Of a stretch of 64,000 nucleotides of DNA, positions 56,921-64,000 are shown one piece after another; the stretch's first letter is position 1; each line of letters begins with the position of its first letter. The notes below the pieces were generated by a model. It had not been told where the DNA came from. It saw only the letters and a list, made by a program, of their open reading frames with translations, and did not search any database. This stretch comes from Romanomermis culicivorax (taxonomy: Eukaryota > Nematoda > Enoplea > Mermithida > Mermithidae): positions 479,001 to 543,000 of the forward strand of contig CAWUHX010000040.1 of NCBI GenBank assembly GCA_963922205.1, in the 5' to 3' direction. The position numbers and the translations under genes were made by a program.

Positions 56921-57547
56921 TATTTAAAACTCAAAAATTTAAATATTTTAAAAAGATGAGTAAATTGAGTTTTAAAAAGTGGAAAAAACCACCAAAAGCG
57001 CTAAAGATGGCTGAATAGGGTGGGAACTGCATTACGTGGCTATCTTTACTAAAAGATGATTTGCTTTTGTTAACTTACTCCCTGAGATTGTGCGGGATCA
57101 AGTCTTTTAGTTTTTGTTGATAAGTTTTTGTACTTGTCAAACTTAGAGCATTGAGGAACCATTCTGAGATACCATTATACGAACCACACGACAAATAGTT
57201 CAAATTAAAGCTGAAAAACAAAAACAGGCCATTTGACGCTTAGTTTGCAAACTTATATATTAAATTTTACTATATGATGTTTTGATTGAAATTTGTTCCG
57301 CATGGTGGATATGATCTGAAAAATTAATTTGTTATTTTTGCATGTTATTATAGACTTTGCTTGATGAGACGTTCTCGGGGGTTCAAATTCAAAGTTTCAC
57401 AAAATGTCGTCACAGAAGTAAAATTCTAAAACATGAATTCTTACTATTGTTATTATTATCATTATTATAAATATTATAATGATTGCTATTTTTGTTATTA
57501 ATATTATACATATTATTAATTTTATTAGTATTATTAACATTATTCAA

Positions 57548-58740
<1,193 letters not shown>

Positions 58741-59084
58741 AATTGTTATTACTATCATTTTTAAAGAATATGCTACAAAATTTGCTGCATTTCAATTTTC
58801 TTTTGCTTAAAAGTTCCAGTTTTTCTATTCTAACAGAGAGCATAAGACCCATTTGACAACTAGTCTAATTTGTTTAAATACGATGAGTTGTAGAATTGTC
58901 GAATTAAAATTGACGTATTCAGAACCGTTCCATTTATTCGAGATCCAACTTTGACATTACCAATATCTTGGAACCTAGAAAATCAAAGTTGAACAATAAA
59001 AATTATAGCACAAAACATTAGCAAATATACTTTAAACAAGTCTGATTTCCAATGCTATTAATCACAAATTGAATTCGGAGCTTG

Positions 59085-59650
59085 TGTTGTATTTTAATAC
59101 ATGTCCGCAGTTGATGAGTCACGGGCAGGATTGGGATTCCAGGATTCTTCGTTAATATACGTGTTTCGCACACCCACGTTTACCCAATTAACTTAATTAC
59201 TTGTACTTAAACCTGACACTAATTATCCCACCAATTAAGGAAAAGGTGTTTCCTTAATTGTCTCCCTAATTGCGTAAGAACTGAGAGAGGAGAGTTTTCT
59301 ACCTTTTATATTACGGAATCAAAAACAAACACTTACGTACAGGCAAAAGCGGGCGAGAAAAATAAACAATCAACTCCCACGCACTGGGACGAGAAAATAG
59401 AAGGGCTGTGTGCTGGGAGGCGATGAGTGGTGAAAAACAACAGTGGCTGGCGGGGCATACGTTTAGTACGCAAATCATATATCAATAATAAAAAGAATAA
59501 TACTGAGAGCAAGAGCCAGCGCACACGTACTGACGTGTGCTACAGTAAGACGACTGTTGATGGTCCGCATTGCTCGCTCCACTTGCTACCTGCGGGCCTC
59601 TTATATTCTTTAACAAAAACGACAAAATCAGTGGAAAACACACTACAACA
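59085..59650. mobile_element. solo LTR (566 bp) inserted in an astacin-like exon
   Basis: TGTTGTATTT...CACACTACAACA with CTTG target duplications (59081-59084, 59651-59654). Removing it and one CTTG restores a continuous astacin-type reading frame across the site. Same family ends as 34849-35432; its inner half (59395-59650) matches 62690-62937 closely. Confidence 0.88.
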
Positions 59651-60209
59651 CTTGTAATTATTGGAAAATTGATTATCATTTTGCGAAAATCCATATCGTA
59701 TAATGTTTCCAGGATACAAAATTTGCAATTGGTTATCACTCACTAAAAATCAATAAATTAAATATATTAATGCACAAAAAAATGATTTTCATTAATTATT
59801 ACCATTGTAAAGCCTTTTGTAATTCTTTGATCGATAATGCGAAAGTCGGTAAGAAAAAATCAGTTGATTCTCAAAAATTGACCTTACCTTAATTTGGAAT
59901 AAATCTGTTTAAAAAATAAATAATATTTATTTGAATAAAAATTTTCCCACATTGTGGCACCAAGTGTAAACATTAGCATGGTAGAATTTATTTCTAAATT
60001 TTCTCAAAACTGAGATATCGAATAACAGCAGATTCAATTAAAAAGCACTTAAAACATCAAATAGATTGAAAAAAATTTTTTAAATTGTTTTTAATTGAGA
60101 AAAGCAATTGTATAAGGGAAAATTATAGATGGTTTAAATTAAATTTCAATGTGATTAGTCAATTCATCCCTGTTAACAATAATAATGAAAATATTATTAT
60201 TATTATTGA

Positions 60210-61580
60210 TTTCATTATCATTTTTATTGTTATCGTTATTATTTTTATTCTTAATTTATTTTTCTTTTTTTAAATATTTTTTTTATCATTTACATTTATT
60301 TTTTTGTATTTTTTTTTTATTTTTATTATATTTTTTATTGTTTATATTTTTTCATCATTTATAATATATTCTTTATAATCTATATATCTTTTTTATATGT
60401 TTTTTTTATTTATAATATTAAAATTTTTTTTATTATTTTACATGTTTTTTATTTTCCTATTTTCTTAGGAGGCAGAAGCATGGAATTGTCTGATTTGAAA
60501 CTTTTCCATGGTCCGGCTATTGACTATTGATGAAGGCTTCACAATAGCAGTTAAGGTATATGCAAAATTTTAGAAAAATTTTTAATAAAAAAAAAAATTT
60601 GAATTTTTTTCAAAATTTTCTGGACATTTTATCAATTTTATCAAATTTTTAAAAAATTTCCTTCAATTTTTTCAATTTTTTAAATTCTTGTTCTTCTTTA
60701 TTTTTTTCAATTTTTCTTATTTTTTTTTAATTTTCTAAATTTTTTTTAATTTTCCAATTTTTTTTTTACTTTTTCAAATTTTTTTAAATTGCTCAATTTT
60801 TTTCAATTTTTAAAAATTTTATTTTAGTTTTTTCAAATTTTTTTATTATTTTTTTCTCAAAATTTCTGAATTTTTTGAAATTCTCATTCATTTTTATTTT
60901 TTCAAATTTTATTCGATTTTTTCAATCAACTTTTTTTTCAAATTTTTTTCAATTTTTTTTAATTTCCCAAAATGTTTTTAAATTTTTTTCAAGTTTGTAT
61001 ATTATTTGCCCCTTATTCTTCAGAAAAAATTAAATGTTTCATAAAAAAATTTCAATTTAAAAAAAAATTTTGAAATTTTTTCAAAATTTTCCTCAATTTT
61101 TTTCATATTCTTCTTTATTTTTTCATTTTTCCTTTTAATTTTTTTAATTCTTTTCAATTTACACTATTTTTTATGTTTTCAAATTTTTTTAGCTTTTCAA
61201 TTTTCTCAATTTTTTTCAATTTTTTTTAGTTTTTCAATTTTTTTCCAAAAATTCTTTTCATTTCCTCAATTTTGTCCAATTTCCCTCAAATTTTTTTCGA
61301 TTTATCAAACTTTTTTAATTTTTCAAATTTTTTTTAATTTTGAAATTTTTTTTTTAATTTTCTCAAATCTTATTTTAGTTTTTCCAATTTTTTTCCAATT
61401 TCTTTCAATTTTTTAAATTTTTTATTCATTTTTTATTTTTTAAATTTTTTTTCGATTTTTTTCGATCAAAATTTTTTTTCAAATTTTTTCAAATTTTTTT
61501 TTCTAAAATGTTTTAAAATTTTTTTTCTTATGTTTTTAAATTTTTTTCAAGTTTGTATGTTATTTGCTTCTTATTCTTCA
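60210..61580. repeat. T-rich low-complexity region
   Basis: TTTTTCAAATTTTTTTxAATTTTT phrases without end. Two islands of normal composition have splice-like edges (60469-60555 and 61588-61610) but no open frame on the plus strand, so I call no exon. Confidence 0.7.
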
Positions 61581-61584
61581 TTCC

Positions 61585-62530
61585 AGGAGAAATGACGTCA
61601 GAAGAATCAGGACTTTTTTGTGTTTTTTGTTGTTTTTTCAATTTTTTTGTTTTTTTGTTTGTGTTTTTGAATTTTTGTTTTTTTTGTTCTTTTCTTGTGT
61701 TTTTTGTTGTTCATTTGTTCTTGAATTTTTTTTTTTGATTTTTTCTGATTTGTTTGTTCTTGTTGTGTTTTTTGTTTTTTTAATTTTTTCTGTTTTTTGT
61801 TTTTTTCTTTTGTTTTTTTCTTATGTTTTTTGAGTTTTTTCTTGTGTTTTTTGTTGTTGTGTTTCTCAATTTTTCATCTTTTTATCTTTGTTTTAATTTT
61901 ATTTTTTTCTTGTATTTTCTTCTTGTGTATTCTGACGATTTTTGTTTGATGCTGTGTTTTTCAATTTTTCTCTTTTAGGTTTTTCCGTCTGTATTTTGTT
62001 ATTTTTTGAATTTCCTTTTTTTTGTTCGTGTTTTTATTTTTATTGATATTTCCGGAATTTTTTTTTGTTTTTTCTTGTGTTGTTTGTTGTTGTTTTGTTT
62101 TTTTAATTTGTTCTGTTTTTTAGTTGTGTTTTTGAGTTTTGTTTCTATTCTTTCATTGTTTTTTTTCTCGTGTTTTTTTTTGTTTTTTTGTCGACGGTTT
62201 TTTGTTTTTATGTTTTTTGTTGTTTTTAGATTTTTTTGATTTTTTTCGTCTGTAATTTTCTTCTTATTGTGTTTTTGAACCTTTTGCTTTTGTTTTTTTT
62301 TTGGTGTCTTTTTGTTTTTTGGTTGTTGTGACTTGTTCCTGTTTTCTTTTTAATTTTTATGATATTTTCTTCGCTTTTCTCTTGCTTTTGTATTTTTGAT
62401 ATTCTTCCGTTTTTCTTTTGTTTTTATTGTGTTTTGAATTCATTTTTTCTTTGTTCTTCTTGTTTCATCTTGTTGAGTTTTTGACTTTTTCTTATTTTTG
62501 TGTTTTTTGTTCTGTTTTTAATTTAATTGC
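61585..62530. repeat. TTTTTTGTTGTTTTT repeat
   Basis: T/G-rich with TTTTTTGTGTTTTTTGTTGTTTTT phrases. It has the same composition and phrases as 24000-25900 but in the opposite orientation. No gene. Confidence 0.8.
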
Positions 62531-62536
62531 TTTTGT

Positions 62537-62678
62537 AGTACTCTGCGTTGATACCACTGCTTAATCTGATAGAGTGTGNNNNNNNNNNNNNNNNNNNNNN
62601 NNNNNNNNNNNNNNNNNNNNNNNNNNNNNNNNNNNNNNNNNNNNNNNNNNNNNNNNNNNNNNNNNNNNNNNNNNNNNN
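62537..62678. other. library adapter, barcode and 100-N gap
   Basis: 62537-62562 is the reverse complement of the SMART-type adapter, followed by ATCTGATAGAGTGTG, which is 15 bases of the same barcode seen at 7308-7323 (reverse complement), then 100 N (62579-62678). It is another artificial joint; neighbours across it need not be linked. Confidence 0.95.
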
Positions 62679-62937
62679 GAAGAGAGAGGCTGCGTGCTGG
62701 GAGGCGACCAGTGGCGAAAAAAAATAGTGGCCGGCAGGGTGCACGCTTAGTACACAAAACATACGGCAAATATAAAAAGAAAAAAATCATAAAAGAGAGA
62801 GACCAACGCACGTGCACCGACGTGCGCTACAGTAAGACAACTGCTGATGGTCCCTGTTGCTCGCTCCACTTGCTACCTGCGGGCCTCATACCGGCTTTGA
62901 CAAAATAACAAAAATCGGCGGAAAACACACTACAACA
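62679..62937. mobile_element. truncated LTR of the TGTTGT...ACAACA family
   Basis: Matches 59395-59650 (CTGCGTGCTGGGAGGCGA, ACTGCTGATGGTCC, TTGCTCGCTCCACTTGCTAC) and ends CACACTACAACA at 62937. The left part is lost in the N gap, so a target duplication cannot be tested. Confidence 0.8.
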
Positions 62938-62989
62938 AATTGATTACTTTTTTTAACCAACTTTCACAATCCTCAAATTTTCAAACAAA

Positions 62990-63372
62990 TATGCTAACAT
63001 TTTAATTGGAGAAGTAAAACGATTTTTCATGTGTTTTGTAGAAAATTGTTTCATGAAACAGTGAAAAATGTGTCCTGAAAACAAGGCTTAAGCATAGGGA
63101 ATCATCAAAAAACGTGTCCAGAATATGTAAAAAATCTGTCCAAAACAAAATTTTTCATGAAAATTGCATAAAAAAATGAGTAAAACCATTAGCTTGTTAG
63201 ATTTCAAGAGTTAAATTAAAAGTTTTTTTTGAAGACATTGTGTCGTCAATTTTAACATCAGAGTTCGTGAACGAAAATTCGGCTCGACTTTTACGCATTG
63301 AAGTTTCGCGCATACTTTCTACACGCAAGTCGAATTTTACATGTTGAAGCTTTGGGCATACTTTCTACATGA
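62990..63372. mobile_element. half copy of the foldback element
   Basis: Shares GTGTCC...AACA...CTTAAGCATAGGxAATCATCAAAAAA, GACATTGTGTCGTCAATTTTAA and then two inverted minisatellite units (GCATACTTTCTACAC) with the right half of 48070-50245. Confidence 0.7.
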
Positions 63373-63396
63373 AAAAACAACGCACGGAAGATCACG

Positions 63397-63464
63397 GAAT
63401 GTTCTAGAACCTTGTAGAATATGAAAGAATATCATAGTATATTGTGGAAGGTTCTAGAACTTTC
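63397..63464. promoter_or_regulatory. two heat-shock-element-like clusters
   Basis: 63397-63409 reads GAAtgTTCtaGAA and 63447-63464 reads GAAggTTCtaGAActTTC: three and four perfect alternating nGAAn units. This fits the HSF consensus. No adjacent gene is seen, and the second may be a repeat of the first. Confidence 0.4.
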
Positions 63465-63479
63465 AAGTACAATGCAGTA

Positions 63480-63640
63480 CATGAAATGTGCCTGCACATA
63501 CTGTTATGTGATCATACTGTAAAGTATGCATCACATTGTACTTGTACATCATACTAGGTGATCATACTGTAAGTTATGGATCACTCATACTTGCACATTA
63601 CGCATTGTGATCAGACTGTAAGATATGTATTACTCCTCCT
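63480..63640. repeat. short tandem repeat with TGATCA/TACTGTAAG
   Basis: About three units of 50-60 bp: TGTGATCATACTGTAAgTTATGgATCAC followed by xTACTTGCACATxA. Beyond it (63650-64000) I see only AT-rich sequence with a 13-base C run at 63720 and no gene. Confidence 0.75.
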
Positions 63641-64000
63641 CACCAAAATCGATCAACTCCACCAAGGTGTAAAATGATCAGGTGCATACGTGTAATTGGG
63701 GGGAGGAGTGCTATGGAAACCCCCCCCCCCCCAGAAATCGTTGACAATATAGCTAGGCATTGGGTGACCACCCTCCACCCAAGATTTTCCAATCCTATTA
63801 ATAGCCATATGGTAGCCTCAGAGACTCCCATACTTTTGGTCGGAAAATACTGGAAAATGACATTTTTTAAACAAAAAATGGTCAAAAACGTCAATTTTAG
63901 TGGCACTTCGCGTGATAAATACATTTTTAATCATTTTTTAGACAAAAATAACTATTTTTTGAACCGTTTTTCGGATTTTTTTCGGGGAAAAATCCAGTTT

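Noticed and set aside
60469..60555. Plus-strand exon with TTCTTAG acceptor and AAG-GTATAT donor
   Set aside because: All three plus-strand frames contain stops. It could be a noncoding exon, but nothing else supports it.
63640..63924. Minus-strand 94-codon frame
   Set aside because: It crosses a 13-base C run, shows no domain or splice context, and has a composition like the neighbouring AT-rich DNA.

Overview
The window is AT-rich invertebrate nuclear DNA. It carries two spliced minus-strand genes whose introns are filled with tandem and low-complexity repeats, plus a dense set of transposable elements. Introns with (T)TTCAG/TTTTAG acceptors, an astacin-like EGF-CUB gene and ultra-low-input library adapters all fit a tiny animal. 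A nematode is possible, but nothing here proves the taxon.

Layout. 1-7180 and 7351-14857 are near-identical copies of one segment: the 3' end of a PARN (poly(A)-specific ribonuclease) gene and its downstream tandem repeats. They are joined by PCR adapter sequence, a barcode-like 16-mer and 100 Ns, so the duplication is probably a false one (two haplotypes placed in series). The complete PARN gene runs on the minus strand from 30695 to 8887. I could thread 18 exons in phase to give 589 codons, with catalytic residues at the human positions D28, E30, H377 and D382. Its introns hold an 81-bp hairpin minisatellite, an ATGCAAAT array, a pair of ~610-bp inverted repeats and several other repeat arrays.

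31-37.8 kb is a transposon graveyard: a foldback element with long C/G runs, a solo LTR, a Penelope-type fragment, a small Ser-rich coding region and a tRNA-headed SINE. At 37783-47058 an LTR retrotransposon of Ty3/gypsy type (893-bp LTRs, CATA target duplication) lies on the minus strand. Its order is unusual: Gag with four zinc knuckles, then an Env-like secreted and membrane segment, then protease, RT, RNase H and integrase, all in one frame interrupted by a single UAG.

47743-59869 holds a second minus-strand gene, a divergent astacin-EGF-CUB protein. It has lost the zinc-binding motif, has a solo LTR inside an exon and a disturbed 3' end, so it is probably a pseudogene. Its introns carry a 2.2-kb foldback element, about eleven copies of a ~530-bp satellite and more than 1 kb of ATT repeat. 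After 60 kb come T-rich sequence, a second adapter/N junction at 62537-62678, a truncated LTR, half a foldback element and two heat-shock-element-like clusters.

Only PARN looks like an intact cellular gene. Most of the rest is repeat or transposon DNA, and the order of sequence across the two N blocks should not be trusted.
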